DNA of 48,178 nt, taken from contig CANRCZ010000007.1 in NCBI GenBank assembly GCA_947629265.1, positions 1-48,178 on the forward strand, in the 5' to 3' direction. How positions within the stretch are numbered: position 1 is the stretch's first letter; each line of letters opens with the position of its first letter. Under the pieces are notes generated by a model, which was given only the letters and a program-made list of their open reading frames with translations, made no database searches and was not told the DNA's origin. Below are positions 1 through 7,911 of this stretch, one piece after another. Origin of the DNA: an uncultured Bacilli bacterium. GTDB lineage: Bacteria; Bacillota_I; Bacilli_A; RF39; UBA660. The position numbers and the translations under genes are program-made.

Positions 1-54
1 GTATAATTATTATTAGTAGATAACCCCCCCCCCAAGCCTTATTTTTTCTTTCAT
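1..54 (-). CDS. Phase-variable surface protein, 5' end only (locus A, frame OFF)
   Basis: Only the first codons lie in the window; the gene runs off the left edge. The ATG at 54 is preceded by an AGGAG site and a promoter, and the first seven codons (MKEKIRL) match those of the genes at 28416-29487 and 47040-47880. Ten G residues follow (plus-strand C 24-33). With ten G the frame reads GGG GGG GGG GTT ATC TAC TAA and stops after 13 residues. With 8 or 11 G it would continue as GGGYLLIII, matching the hydrophobic anchor of the two complete relatives. I therefore read it as a switched-off copy of the same family. The rest of the protein cannot be seen. Confidence 0.7.
24..33. repeat. Homopolymer tract, 10 C (10 G on coding strand), locus A
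   Basis: A run of ten C in otherwise AT-rich DNA, inside the eighth to eleventh codons of the locus A gene. Similar runs of nine occur at the same codon position at 29458-29466 and 47851-47859. Such tracts are known sites of slipped-strand mispairing. Confidence 0.9.
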
Positions 55-88
55 TTCATCTTTCTCCTTTTCTTTATTTTACATTCTA

Positions 89-117
89 ATTATATAATAT
101 TTATATCATATTTTCAA
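89..117 (-). promoter_or_regulatory. Promoter of locus A surface protein
   Basis: On the minus strand TTGAAA (112-117) and TATAAT (89-94) are separated by 17 bases. The same spacing and surrounding sequence recur upstream of the other two poly-G genes. The -35 lies only a few bases beyond the ftsW stop codon. Confidence 0.75.
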
Positions 118-121
118 TACA

Positions 122-1279
122 TTAAAGTACTCTTTGATTTTTAGTTTCAATACTTATTCTTTGAACAACTGCTAAAGAAATAATTAACGCTAAAGTAAAC
201 GATCCACCATATGATAAGAAAGGTAAAGGTATACCAGTTAATGGAAGAAGACCAAATAATCCTCCTAAATTAACTATTATATGTAAAAATATATAAGTTG
301 CAATTCCAAAACACATATACCTACCACGTATCGTATTAGCGTTTGCTGCTAACTTTAAAATACGATAAAGTAAAATTAAATATAATAGTAATATAATAGA
401 ACCACCAATATATCCATACTCTTCTGCTATAATAGCGAAAACACTATCAGTATGAGCTTCTGGTATATACGATTTTTGTTTACTTTGACCAATACCTACA
501 CCAGTTAATCCACCTGAATTAATGGCTATATAACCATTACAAATCTGATAACCAGTATTTTCATAATCTTTACATGGATTCAAATAATGTAACCTACTAT
601 TTTGACTATCAGTTAAAACATTACCAGCGACCATAAGCATTATGATAATACATACACCTAATAAACCGATACCACCAACGATAGTTATAAATTTTTCCTT
701 TTTTAAAATAGGACTCGCTAAAAACATAACTCCAAATATCGCGAAAATAACACACATTGTTCCCATATCTTTTTGGGTAAAAATAATGAGTGGAAATATT
801 AATCCACATGCTAAAATAGTTACTATCATATTAAGATGGGATATATTTTTAGTTCTAAGTCGCCGATAAAACTTTTCAAACAACAATGATAAACTAATTA
901 TAACCGCTGGTTTAGCGAATTCACTAGGTTGTAAATAACCAATACCTGGTAAATTAATCCAGTTTTTATTACCACTCCATACCTCACCTTTAACGGATAC
1001 AAAAATGGATAAAACTAAAACACCTATAAAAAAAACATTACCCCATAATTTATAGTGACTAGTAGGGACTCTTAAAATACAGATGGTTGCAACTATACCA
1101 ACTAGTAAAATTCTAAGTTGTTTATTAAAATAATCATATAACGAAGATTTGTACCTAACAACTGCTACTTGACTAGATGCTGTAACTATATTAAGCAAAC
1201 CAAAAATGAATAGAACAAGCGTTATAATAAGTAGCAATTTATCCATGCCATTAAGTGTTTTTCTAATATTCTTTATCAT
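122..1279 (-). CDS. ftsW: FtsW/SpoVE-type SEDS peptidoglycan glycosyltransferase
   Basis: A 385-residue integral membrane protein of the SEDS family, which polymerises glycan strands from lipid II at the division site together with a class B penicillin-binding protein. About ten hydrophobic segments are visible. Family signatures are QPSEFAK (about residues 117-123), FTQKDMGTM (167-175), PEAHTDSVFAIIAEE (273-287) and a C-terminal PLPFLSYGGSF. The AEEYG in the PEAHTD region favours FtsW/SpoVE over the RodA-like paralogue at 29665-30792. A GGAG site lies six bases before the ATG. The gene stands alone, with the locus A promoter just after its stop. Division versus spore-cortex use cannot be separated from sequence alone. 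Confidence 0.9.
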   Translation of the reverse strand: MIKNIRKTLNGMDKLLLIITLVLFIFGLLNIVTASSQVAVVRYKSSLYDYFNKQLRILLVGIVATICILRVPTSHYKLWGNVFFIGVLVLSIFVSVKGEVWSGNKNWINLPGIGYLQPSEFAKPAVIISLSLLFEKFYRRLRTKNISHLNMIVTILACGLIFPLIIFTQKDMGTMCVIFAIFGVMFLASPILKKEKFITIVGGIGLLGVCIIIMLMVAGNVLTDSQNSRLHYLNPCKDYENTGYQICNGYIAINSGGLTGVGIGQSKQKSYIPEAHTDSVFAIIAEEYGYIGGSIILLLYLILLYRILKLAANANTIRGRYMCFGIATYIFLHIIVNLGGLFGLLPLTGIPLPFLSYGGSFTLALIISLAVVQRISIETKNQRVL

Positions 1280-1297
1280 GTCGTTCTCCTTATTATA

Positions 1298-1326
1298 AGG
1301 ATATCACATTTTAATTAAATCGACAA
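1298..1326 (-). promoter_or_regulatory. Probable ftsW promoter
   Basis: Minus strand TTGTCG (1321-1326), 17-base spacer, TATCCT (1298-1303) with an extended-10 TG immediately upstream. Moderate match to the SigA consensus. Confidence 0.5.
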
Positions 1327-1426
1327 TCGTTTTTTTGTTTATTACCATTATTTTAACAAAATAAAGTATTAGCAAAAAAAAGGAAGATGAATATTATATA
1401 TTAGATAAAAGAATAGGAGGGATTTC

Positions 1427-1588
1427 ATGTATTATTACGGAGGATACCAAGGCTATGGCTGTGGAAACCAATGTTGTGGTGGCGGTAACAATTATGGATA
1501 TGGTAATAATGGTTACGGAGCAGCTATTGTTTTAGTATTATTTATTCTTTTAGTAATTATCATAGGTGCTAGAGCTTGGAATAATTAA
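1427..1588 (+). CDS. Small Gly/Tyr/Asn-rich membrane protein, YjcZ-like
   Basis: A 53-residue ORF that begins at ATG 1427 behind a perfect AGGAGG (1415-1420, 6-base spacing) and ends with TAA at 1586-1588. The first 30 residues are Tyr, Gly, Asn and Cys rich (MYYYGGYQGYGCGNQCCGGG). They are followed by one hydrophobic helix of about 17 residues (AAIVLVLFILLVIIIGARAW). This is the plan of the YjcZ family of short proteins annotated as sporulation proteins in Bacilli: a Gly-rich head and a single C-terminal helix. The assignment is by layout, and no function is implied beyond that. It is followed by a strong terminator. Confidence 0.65.
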   Translation: MYYYGGYQGYGCGNQCCGGGNNYGYGNNGYGAAIVLVLFILLVIIIGARAWNN

Positions 1589-1594
1589 TTATTA

Positions 1595-1619
1595 AAAAAG
1601 AAGAGTTTTTCTTCTTTTT
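1595..1619. terminator. Bidirectional terminator between YjcZ-like gene and surface gene
   Basis: Inverted repeat AAAAAGAAG / CTTCTTTTT with a 7-base loop, A-rich on one side and T-rich on the other, placed between two convergent stop codons. Confidence 0.7.
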
Positions 1620-1620
1620 A

Positions 1621-2457
1621 TTATGCTATTAAATTCCATGCTTCTTGGTTAAATTCATCTCTCACTTTACCCGACGTTAATATTTTAGCTTTTAGTACGA
1701 CAACTGGACGGAAACCATATGCACAACCACTACCACAACTGTTGCTATTGTGACTGTAAGTATAACCACCACCAAGAGACATAAGATATAAATCATTATC
1801 ACCATAAGGATCTGTTAGCCAATACCTATTATCTGTATTTCGTAAATTACTTGCTCCAGAAATTTTATCTGTATCACTTTTATTTATTGAACGGGCTGAG
1901 GTTGCATATTTTGAATTCTTATAATCATTTGCTCGTGCATTTAATTTAGATATACTATCATTAACATTGTTAAGAAAAAAATGACACTCTGATTGGCTAG
2001 CATGGACTATGGTTACTGTTTTAGTTTTTTCATCCTTTTCAAGCACGCGCCAACCTCGATATTTTGGAACGACCATATCTCCACACGTTACCATATCATT
2101 TTTACTTTTACCGCCTGTATATCCGCCAAAATCACCTTGCTTATTTGGCATACCAACAGTAGTACTCCAAGTACCAGCATCATACGCTACATAATCTCCT
2201 ACTTGTACTTGATCTGCTAAATATTTAACACCCATACTCTCATAATAAGTTACCTTATCATTTAACTCATCAGCTTTTCCTATCAAATCATCCAAAGCTT
2301 GTTTTACTGTCATAATTGAACCATCTTTTCTCTTATAACTTACACTCTCACTAGTTAAATTATCAACAGCATAACCAGCCCCTCCCATCAACAATACACC
2401 TATAATAACACCTAATAATATTTGTCTACCTTTTAATTTATCCATTATCCTTTTCAT
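1621..2457 (-). CDS. Membrane-anchored surface protein with GFRPVVVLK C-terminal domain (XRE-controlled member)
   Basis: A 278-residue protein of a family repeated in this window. Residues 1-32 are a basic start plus one hydrophobic segment (LLGVIIGVLLMGGAGYAV), a signal anchor. Next comes the module LTSESVSY, then TVKQALDDL (about 34-58), and a short helical linker. The C-terminal domain starts near VGDYVAYDAGTW and contains RGWRVL, TVTIVHASQSECHF, YWLTDP and YGFRPVVVLKAKILT. Unlike its relatives at 28416 and 47040 it has no poly-G tract; its reading frame is intact. It diverges from the XRE regulator at 2597-2824 across overlapping promoters. Function is unknown. Adhesion or ligand binding is inference from the anchor and from the several divergent paralogues. 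Confidence 0.8.
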   Translation of the reverse strand: MKRIMDKLKGRQILLGVIIGVLLMGGAGYAVDNLTSESVSYKRKDGSIMTVKQALDDLIGKADELNDKVTYYESMGVKYLADQVQVGDYVAYDAGTWSTTVGMPNKQGDFGGYTGGKSKNDMVTCGDMVVPKYRGWRVLEKDEKTKTVTIVHASQSECHFFLNNVNDSISKLNARANDYKNSKYATSARSINKSDTDKISGASNLRNTDNRYWLTDPYGDNDLYLMSLGGGYTYSHNSNSCGSGCAYGFRPVVVLKAKILTSGKVRDEFNQEAWNLIA

Positions 2458-2477
2458 AATTCCTCCAGATATTCTAT

Positions 2478-2494
2478 AGTAATTATAAATTACT
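2478..2494. promoter_or_regulatory. Operator-like palindrome 1 (AGTAATT-3-AATTACT)
   Basis: Perfect 7-base inverted repeat with a 3-base centre, between the transcription start and ATG of the minus-strand surface gene. Its half-sites recur in 2524-2542 and, partly, in 2559-2573. Likely a binding site for the neighbouring XRE protein. Confidence 0.6.
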
Positions 2495-2507
2495 GTCTAA
2501 CAAAGTT

Positions 2508-2536
2508 ATTATACCTTTTATATTAGTAATTGTCAA
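2508..2536 (-). promoter_or_regulatory. Consensus promoter of the surface gene at 1621-2457
   Basis: Minus strand TTGACA (2531-2536), 17 bases, TATAAT (2508-2513): perfect SigA consensus. The -35 lies inside operator-like palindrome 2, so a bound repressor would block polymerase. Confidence 0.85.
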
Positions 2537-2542
2537 TTACTA
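2524..2542. promoter_or_regulatory. Operator-like palindrome 2 (TAGTAATTG-1-CAATTACTA)
   Basis: Perfect inverted repeat with 9-base arms that covers the -35 of the minus-strand surface gene. It is the strongest of three related sites in this 139-base divergent region. Confidence 0.7.
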
Positions 2543-2573
2543 TTGTAAACTTTTATTAGTAATTTTATATTAC
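2543..2573 (+). promoter_or_regulatory. Promoter of the XRE regulator with overlapping weak operator
   Basis: Plus strand TTGTAA (2543-2548), 17 bases, TATATT (2566-2571). A third, imperfect GTAAT/ATTAC site (2559-2573) overlaps the -10, which suggests autoregulation. Confidence 0.6.
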
Positions 2574-2596
2574 AGTATAAAATAAGAGGTGAAATA

Positions 2597-2824
2597 ATGA
2601 AAATAGTAGCTAATAAATATAAAGAAAACGAGGTATTTAAAATAATAAGAGAATGGACAAACTTAACCCAAGATGAACTCGCTAAAGAATTAGGATATAA
2701 AACTTACCACTCTATCAAACAAATAGAACGAGGTGTAAATACTTTTACCTTTCAAAAACTAATGCAAATCGCTAGAAAATACAATATAAAAGTTACATTA
2801 GAAAAAGGGGCTGAGTGGAAATAA
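2597..2824 (+). CDS. Small XRE-family helix-turn-helix regulator
   Basis: A 75-residue single-domain protein. The helix-turn-helix spans about residues 20-60 (LTQDELAKELGYKTYHSIKQ), with Q23 opening the first helix as in Cro/C1-type regulators. It diverges from the surface gene at 1621-2457. The intergenic region carries three AGTAATT-type sites, one on the neighbour's -35 and one on its own -10, so it is probably an autoregulated repressor of both genes (inference). The last residues (KGAEWK) and the TAA are encoded by the left inverted repeat of the IS element at 2802-4558, so the original C terminus has been replaced or trimmed by the insertion. Confidence 0.8.
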   Translation: MKIVANKYKENEVFKIIREWTNLTQDELAKELGYKTYHSIKQIERGVNTFTFQKLMQIARKYNIKVTLEKGAEWK

Positions 2825-2838
2825 ATAATTTCTATTCA
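2802..2838. repeat. Left terminal inverted repeat of the IS element
   Basis: 37 bases, inverted copy of 4522-4558 with one mismatch. Supplies the last codons and stop of the upstream XRE gene. Confidence 0.8.
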
Positions 2839-4430
2839 ACCTTTTTTTGTTTTGGAAAAGGAAATTTTTCTTCTTTTAAGTTCTGAGGAATATTCCAATA
2901 ATTACTTTTTAATTTTTTCCCATCAAGTGTAGAGAAATATTTTCTTATATTTGAACCTAAACACATGAGCATAATTTCACACGATACTTTTTCTAAACCT
3001 CGTCTCCTTATTCTTGTATATTGCATATTTTGTTTAATTTGTCCAAATGCTCCTTCTACTTGTATACTTCTATTTATTCTTATTTCTATTCCTTTGGTAC
3101 TTCTTAAATTCTCTCTAGCTTCTTCTTTCAATAATTCATATTCTGGTATTAATTCATATAATCTATAATCATAACTTTTATTCTTTAAATTTTTTTTACA
3201 AATATTGACATAATTACAACTATTACATCCAACAAATTTATAAAGTTTACTATTTTTATATCTTGGATGTCTAATACCATCAAATGATATCTCTTCACCA
3301 ATAATAGCATTAAGGCATATTACTCCATCATTAAAAGTATAAAAAAGTTAAGGCCTTTTCCCATCGGATTCACCACTCCATGTAGAATGTTTAACATAAT
3401 TTTTTATGTTGTGTTCTTTCATATATTTGTAATTTTCATACATACCATAACCTGAGTCAGCACATTCATTTGTAGGGTATTTATTGTAATATTTGTGGTA
3501 TAAATTGTTCATTGGTATAAATGTATAAAAATCATCTCTATTTTGAAATACACCGTATATTGTTATTAGCCCACTTGATACCATTACCTGTATATTATAA
3601 CCTGCATGAAAATCATGACTTAATTTTGAATAATAATCCTCTTTTAATACCATGGCTGTTGCATCTTTGTCTGTTTTATAATAGGAGTTTCTATTTTTTC
3701 CACATATTTCTTCTTTTTCTTCATATTCAACTAATTTTACTAAATATTGATAGGCTAATTTATAATTTTTTTGTTCTTTTGTTAATCGTTTGCCCTTTCC
3801 ATTAGGAATAGAATTAATATCTATATTTTCTCTTTGTACATATAATTTTATCGATTCATTAAATTGGTAAGATTTAATCAAATTTTTATCTATAAATTCT
3901 ATATTCATTTTTAATAGTAATTCTTTAATTTTAATATCTAACTTTTTATGATAAGTAGTTGATTTCCATACAAATTTATATTTATTTGCATTTGCTTCTA
4001 TTTTAGTACCATCGTTATATTGTGTAGTTATATCAATATTAAGTTCTTCTATTATTGCTCTTGTAATACTAGTAAATATTTCATATTGGTAAGGAACTAT
4101 GAATTTATTGATGCAATCTTTTATAGAGGTATCACTAGGTTGTTCTTGTTCCATTATATACATCACTCGTAAATCATAAATACATAATTTTTCTATTTCA
4201 CGTATTGAACTTCTAAATTTTGAAAAACAATAAATAATAGTGGCAATTAAATTAAAAGTATTATAACCATTTCTTCCATTTCTTTTTTGTTCTTTCTTAA
4301 TTATTTTTCCGATTTGAGATTTATTTAAAATTGCTATAAATTTATCTATTTTTTCATATTCCTCACAACATTTATTTGAGGGGACTATGAAAATAGTTCT
4401 CTTTATGCTAAAATAGTTCATGTGATACAT
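2832..4430 (-). pseudogene. IS1182-family transposase with one in-frame stop
   Basis: A DDE transposase reading frame of 532 codons, broken by a single TAA at 3348-3350. The frame is the same before and after it, so this is a nonsense change rather than a frameshift. The first part (4430-3351) carries the first acidic residue in YNDGTKIEANANKY and the second in ADSGYGMYENY. The second part (3347-2832) has a cysteine cluster (CNSCNYVNIC) and the third acidic residue in RSIQVEGAFGQIKQN, then the RRRGLEKV motif. All three catalytic residues survive, but they are split between two pieces, so the protein is probably inactive unless the stop is read through. The N-terminal DUF772-like region (residues 30-110) fits IS1182. 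Confidence 0.8.
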
Positions 4431-4521
4431 CTTCTTTCGTCAATTAGATTGTATCACATATCGCGTTAGAGATTAAGCTTTCTAACGCTTTTTTAATTTT
4501 TCAAAATCATAAGAAAAGAAC

Positions 4522-4558
4522 TGAATAGAAATTATTCATTTCCACTCAGCCCCTTTTT
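4522..4558. repeat. Right terminal inverted repeat of the IS element
   Basis: 37 bases, inverted copy of 2802-2838. Its outer end touches the dnaE stop codon. Confidence 0.8.
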
Positions 4559-7500
4559 TATTCACTTACAAACTCAATATTACTTGCAATAATTTGATAC
4601 TCGCTGTATCTTTTTTCAACCCTACCATCACATCTAACAATTTGATTAACACTAATATCAGGTAACTTATTAAGAATAGTAGGAAAAATAATAATTTCGA
4701 TCGTACCTGTTTCATCTTCAGCGGTTACAAAAGCCATTTCTTCATTCTTCTTAGTCGTTATAACCTTTATTTTTTTAATACTGACAAAAACCGTTACATT
4801 CCTATTAAAATAAGTATCAATATTTTTAATATCAATATTGTTATTATGTTTTAACTTAATATTAGTTACAGGATGATTACTTAAATAAAAACCAAATAAA
4901 TCTAATTCATAACTCATAAGTTCATTTAATTCATACTCGGGTTTTATCTCAATATCCGGTTTTAAAGTTGAATTGATATCCGCATATCTAATTAACTCAC
5001 CATAATTAATTATCTCATCAAGATTGTCGATTAAAGTCCTATGATTAAATTCAAAACTATCAAAACAACCAGCATTAATCAAACTTATAATAACCTTTTT
5101 ATTGATCGTTTTAGAATAACATCTTCTAATAAAATCATAAATATCCGTAAATTTACCATTATTACGTTCTTCTAAAATACTATCGACAATAATACCACCA
5201 ACATTTTTAATATTCGTTAAAGGATACCTTATCTTATTATCATAGATAGTATATTCCTTAAAACTATAATTGATATCCGGTTTTAAAACCGTTATTCCAT
5301 TTAACTTACATTCATATATATAATCTTTAGTAGTTAAACTACGACCTATCGCATTAGTCATAATATATCTCATAAAATAAGCGGGATAATGAGCTTTTAA
5401 ATACGCTAATTTATAAGCTATAATAGCATAAACGACCGAATGAGATCGATTAAAACCATAAGAAGCAAACTTGATAATAAATTCTGCTACCTCATTAACT
5501 AACGCTTCATCATATCCTTTTTTAATAGCCCTAGTTTTAAACTCTTCCATATTTTCTAACATGATATTATCTTTTTTCTTACTGATAGCTTTTCTAAGCA
5601 AATCGGCTTCACCTAAAGTATAATCAGCCATCACATTAGCGATCTGCATAATCTGTTCTTGATAGATGATGATACCGTAAGTTGGTTTTAAAATAGGCTC
5701 TAAATCCTTATGATAATAATCGATTTTTTCCTTACCATTTTTTCTTCTAATATAAGTATCGATATTGCTCATCGGACCTGGTCTATATAACGCTAAAGCT
5801 GCAAAAATATCCTCAAAACAATTAGGTTTAAATTTCTCTAAAAACCTCCTCATTCCCTCACTTTCAAACTGAAAGACACCGATCGTATTAGCCGTTTTAA
5901 AAATATTGATTGTCTCTTCATCATCAAGTGGTATTTTATCAAAATCAATATCGATATTAGACTTTTTTAAATCACTTATGATATTGCTAATTATCGTTAA
6001 ATTTCTAAGTCCTAAAAAGTCCATCTTTAATAAACCTAGTGGTTCTAGATAGTTCATCGAATAAGCTGTTAAGTACATATCATTACTTTTAATTAATGGA
6101 ACAATATCATCAAGTTCACTCTCGCATATAACGATACCAGCGGCATGGCTACTAGTTGTCTTCTTGATATTTTCAAACTTTAAAGCGATAGAATATAAAT
6201 TCATCCTACTTTTGCTACCCTTTAAATAATCAACTAAAGCCTTATTGTTTTTATAATTATCCATCAAAGTAAGATCTTTATGATTTTCTTTATCCTTGAT
6301 AAGTTTACATATTTTATCAACCTCATCAGGATTAAAATTCATAACCCGACCAACATCACGAACCGCTAATTTAGGTTTTAACGTAATAAAAGTTACGATA
6401 CCCGCTACTTTTTTAGGACCATACTTATTAATACAATAATCGATTACTTGCATTCTTTTAGTATCTTCAAAATCCATATCGATATCTGGCATCGATATAC
6501 GCATACTATTTAAAAACCTTTCAAAAATAAGATTGTATCTGATTGGATCAACACCAGTTATTTTAAGAAGATACGCTACAAGTGATCCCGCTGCACTACC
6601 TCTTGCATGACAGAAGATATTATTGTTTCTAGCATAATTAACATAGTCATAAACTATCAAAAAATAGTTACAAAAACCCATTTTATTAATAACATCTAAT
6701 TCATATTTTAAACGGTCAATATATACTTGATAAGTTTTATTTCCAAACTTTTCTTTTAAACCATCAATACATAATTTCTTTAAATAAGTAAAACTATCCA
6801 TATTATCAGGACAATTAAAGATCGGAATTAATCCATCCTGATATTCGATTTTAACATTACACATATCGATAATATCTTGATTATTTTTTAAAGTTTCGGG
6901 ATATAATTTTAATATTTCATCTTCTAATTTTAAATAATTATCATCGTAGATAGTAGCAACATTTTCTACTAAAGTACCCTTTTTCATAGCTTCTAAATAT
7001 TTTAAATACGCTACATCTTTTTCATATAAGGTCTTAATTTCATTTATATACACTAAATTATTACCTTTTAATTTAGATAATTCATTATTATTTTTATAAC
7101 CTATATAAAAGTATTTATATATCTTGCTTAAATCAACATACAATTCCTTACTACCATAAGGTAAAATACATATTAAATCACTACTGTACTTACTGATTAA
7201 ATCGATCGTTAAAGTCGATGTTTCCTTAATAGTACTTAATTTTAATAGGTTTTTATAACCCATATTATTAATAGCATATAAAATAAAAGGTAGATTATCA
7301 TATTTTAATTCCAAACCAATGATAGGTTTTATATCATTTTGTAGACATAGATCATAAAATTCTTTAACACCATACATCGCATTATCCGTTAACGCTAAAG
7401 CTTTTAAATTATTCTCCTTAGCATAAGCGATTAAATCAGGTATTTTAATCATACTCTCTAATAATGAATTATCGCTTTTTATATAAAGTGGTGTATACAT
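4558..7500 (-). CDS. dnaE: DNA polymerase III alpha subunit, DnaE type
   Basis: A 980-residue replicative polymerase. In order it has an N-terminal PHP domain (about 1-200), palm and fingers with HARGSAAGSLVAYLLKIT (about 302-319) and PDIDMDFEDTKR (about 342-353), the motif GVFQFESEGMR, FERF/YRPGPMSNIDTY, EQIMQIANVM, and a C-terminal OB-fold domain (about 890-975). The PHP metal ligands are degenerate: where active family members have HLHVHS and TDHGN this protein has PLYIKS and TDNAM, so PHP proofreading is probably lost. It stands alone, with no operon partner, and the IS element abuts its 3' end. An AGGAGGT site precedes the ATG. PolC, if present in this organism, lies outside the window. 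Confidence 0.93.
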   Translation of the reverse strand: MYTPLYIKSDNSLLESMIKIPDLIAYAKENNLKALALTDNAMYGVKEFYDLCLQNDIKPIIGLELKYDNLPFILYAINNMGYKNLLKLSTIKETSTLTIDLISKYSSDLICILPYGSKELYVDLSKIYKYFYIGYKNNNELSKLKGNNLVYINEIKTLYEKDVAYLKYLEAMKKGTLVENVATIYDDNYLKLEDEILKLYPETLKNNQDIIDMCNVKIEYQDGLIPIFNCPDNMDSFTYLKKLCIDGLKEKFGNKTYQVYIDRLKYELDVINKMGFCNYFLIVYDYVNYARNNNIFCHARGSAAGSLVAYLLKITGVDPIRYNLIFERFLNSMRISMPDIDMDFEDTKRMQVIDYCINKYGPKKVAGIVTFITLKPKLAVRDVGRVMNFNPDEVDKICKLIKDKENHKDLTLMDNYKNNKALVDYLKGSKSRMNLYSIALKFENIKKTTSSHAAGIVICESELDDIVPLIKSNDMYLTAYSMNYLEPLGLLKMDFLGLRNLTIISNIISDLKKSNIDIDFDKIPLDDEETINIFKTANTIGVFQFESEGMRRFLEKFKPNCFEDIFAALALYRPGPMSNIDTYIRRKNGKEKIDYYHKDLEPILKPTYGIIIYQEQIMQIANVMADYTLGEADLLRKAISKKKDNIMLENMEEFKTRAIKKGYDEALVNEVAEFIIKFASYGFNRSHSVVYAIIAYKLAYLKAHYPAYFMRYIMTNAIGRSLTTKDYIYECKLNGITVLKPDINYSFKEYTIYDNKIRYPLTNIKNVGGIIVDSILEERNNGKFTDIYDFIRRCYSKTINKKVIISLINAGCFDSFEFNHRTLIDNLDEIINYGELIRYADINSTLKPDIEIKPEYELNELMSYELDLFGFYLSNHPVTNIKLKHNNNIDIKNIDTYFNRNVTVFVSIKKIKVITTKKNEEMAFVTAEDETGTIEIIIFPTILNKLPDISVNQIVRCDGRVEKRYSEYQIIASNIEFVSE

Positions 7501-7566
7501 AATCCGACCTCCTAGAGTAATTTTACTATACTTTTAAAATTTTTTAAAGTTTTTACACATATTTAT

Positions 7567-7595
7567 TTGACTTATTTCTTATAATATGGTAAAGT
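7567..7595 (+). promoter_or_regulatory. Possible rpmB promoter
   Basis: TTGACT (7567-7572), 17 bases, TAAAGT (7590-7595). A better -10 sequence (TATAAT at 7580-7585) exists but is too close to this -35, so the assignment is tentative. Confidence 0.4.
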
Positions 7596-7633
7596 TATAA
7601 GGCAGAGAAACATTTTTTATTAAGGAGGAAAGT

Positions 7634-7822
7634 ATGGCTAAGAAAGTAACAACTAAAAAAGCTTTATATGGTAATAATAGATCACACTCTTTACGTGCAA
7701 CAAGAACTAAACAAAAACCTAATTTACAAAAAGTAACTTTAGAAGATGGTAGCAAAGTAATAATGAGTGCTAGAGAACTTAGAACTTTAAATAAAGTTTC
7801 TAAGGTTAAAGAAGCTGCATAA
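7634..7822 (+). CDS. rpmB: 50S ribosomal protein L28
   Basis: A 62-residue basic protein of normal L28 length, with the family pattern GNNRSHSLRATRTKQKPNLQ in residues 13-32 and the VSARELRTL-like MSARELRTLNK near the C terminus. It is a component of the large ribosomal subunit. An AAGGAGG site lies before the ATG. It is transcribed alone and ends in a hairpin terminator that overlaps the stop codon. Confidence 0.95.
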   Translation: MAKKVTTKKALYGNNRSHSLRATRTKQKPNLQKVTLEDGSKVIMSARELRTLNKVSKVKEAA

Positions 7823-7844
7823 TAGATAGTAATATCTATTTTTT
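7821..7844 (+). terminator. rpmB terminator
   Basis: AATAGATA / TATCTATT with a 4-base loop followed by a T run, overlapping the rpmB stop. Confidence 0.65.
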
Positions 7845-7857
7845 ATATCTTTTTTTC

Positions 7858-7887
7858 TTGACTTATTATAGATTAATGCTATATAAT
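7858..7887 (+). promoter_or_regulatory. Promoter of gene at 7912-8406
   Basis: TTGACT (7858-7863), 18 bases, TATAAT (7882-7887). The TTG of this -35 box could be mistaken for a start codon; the real ATG lies downstream at 7912. Confidence 0.75.
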
Positions 7888-7911
7888 AACAACCATGTAA
7901 GGGGGATTTAT

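Larger units (their letters stand above)
2802..4558. mobile_element. IS1182-like insertion sequence, defective
   Basis: Bounded by 37-base terminal inverted repeats at 2802-2838 and 4522-4558 that differ at one position; the core begins GGGGCTGAGTGGAAAT. It contains one transposase gene on the minus strand, interrupted by a stop codon. The left end lies inside the 3' end of the XRE gene. The right end meets the stop codon of dnaE, whose TAA starts on the last IR base. No direct target duplication was seen: the flanking bases are A-run on the left and T-run on the right, which is inverted rather than direct. Assignment to IS1182 rests on the transposase motifs. Confidence 0.75.

Noticed and set aside
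4441-4500. Hairpin near the right end of the IS (GCGTTAGA / TCTAACGC, T run on the plus strand) as a host gene terminator
   Set aside because: It lies inside the element, upstream of the transposase on the opposite strand, and more likely shields the element from outside transcription.
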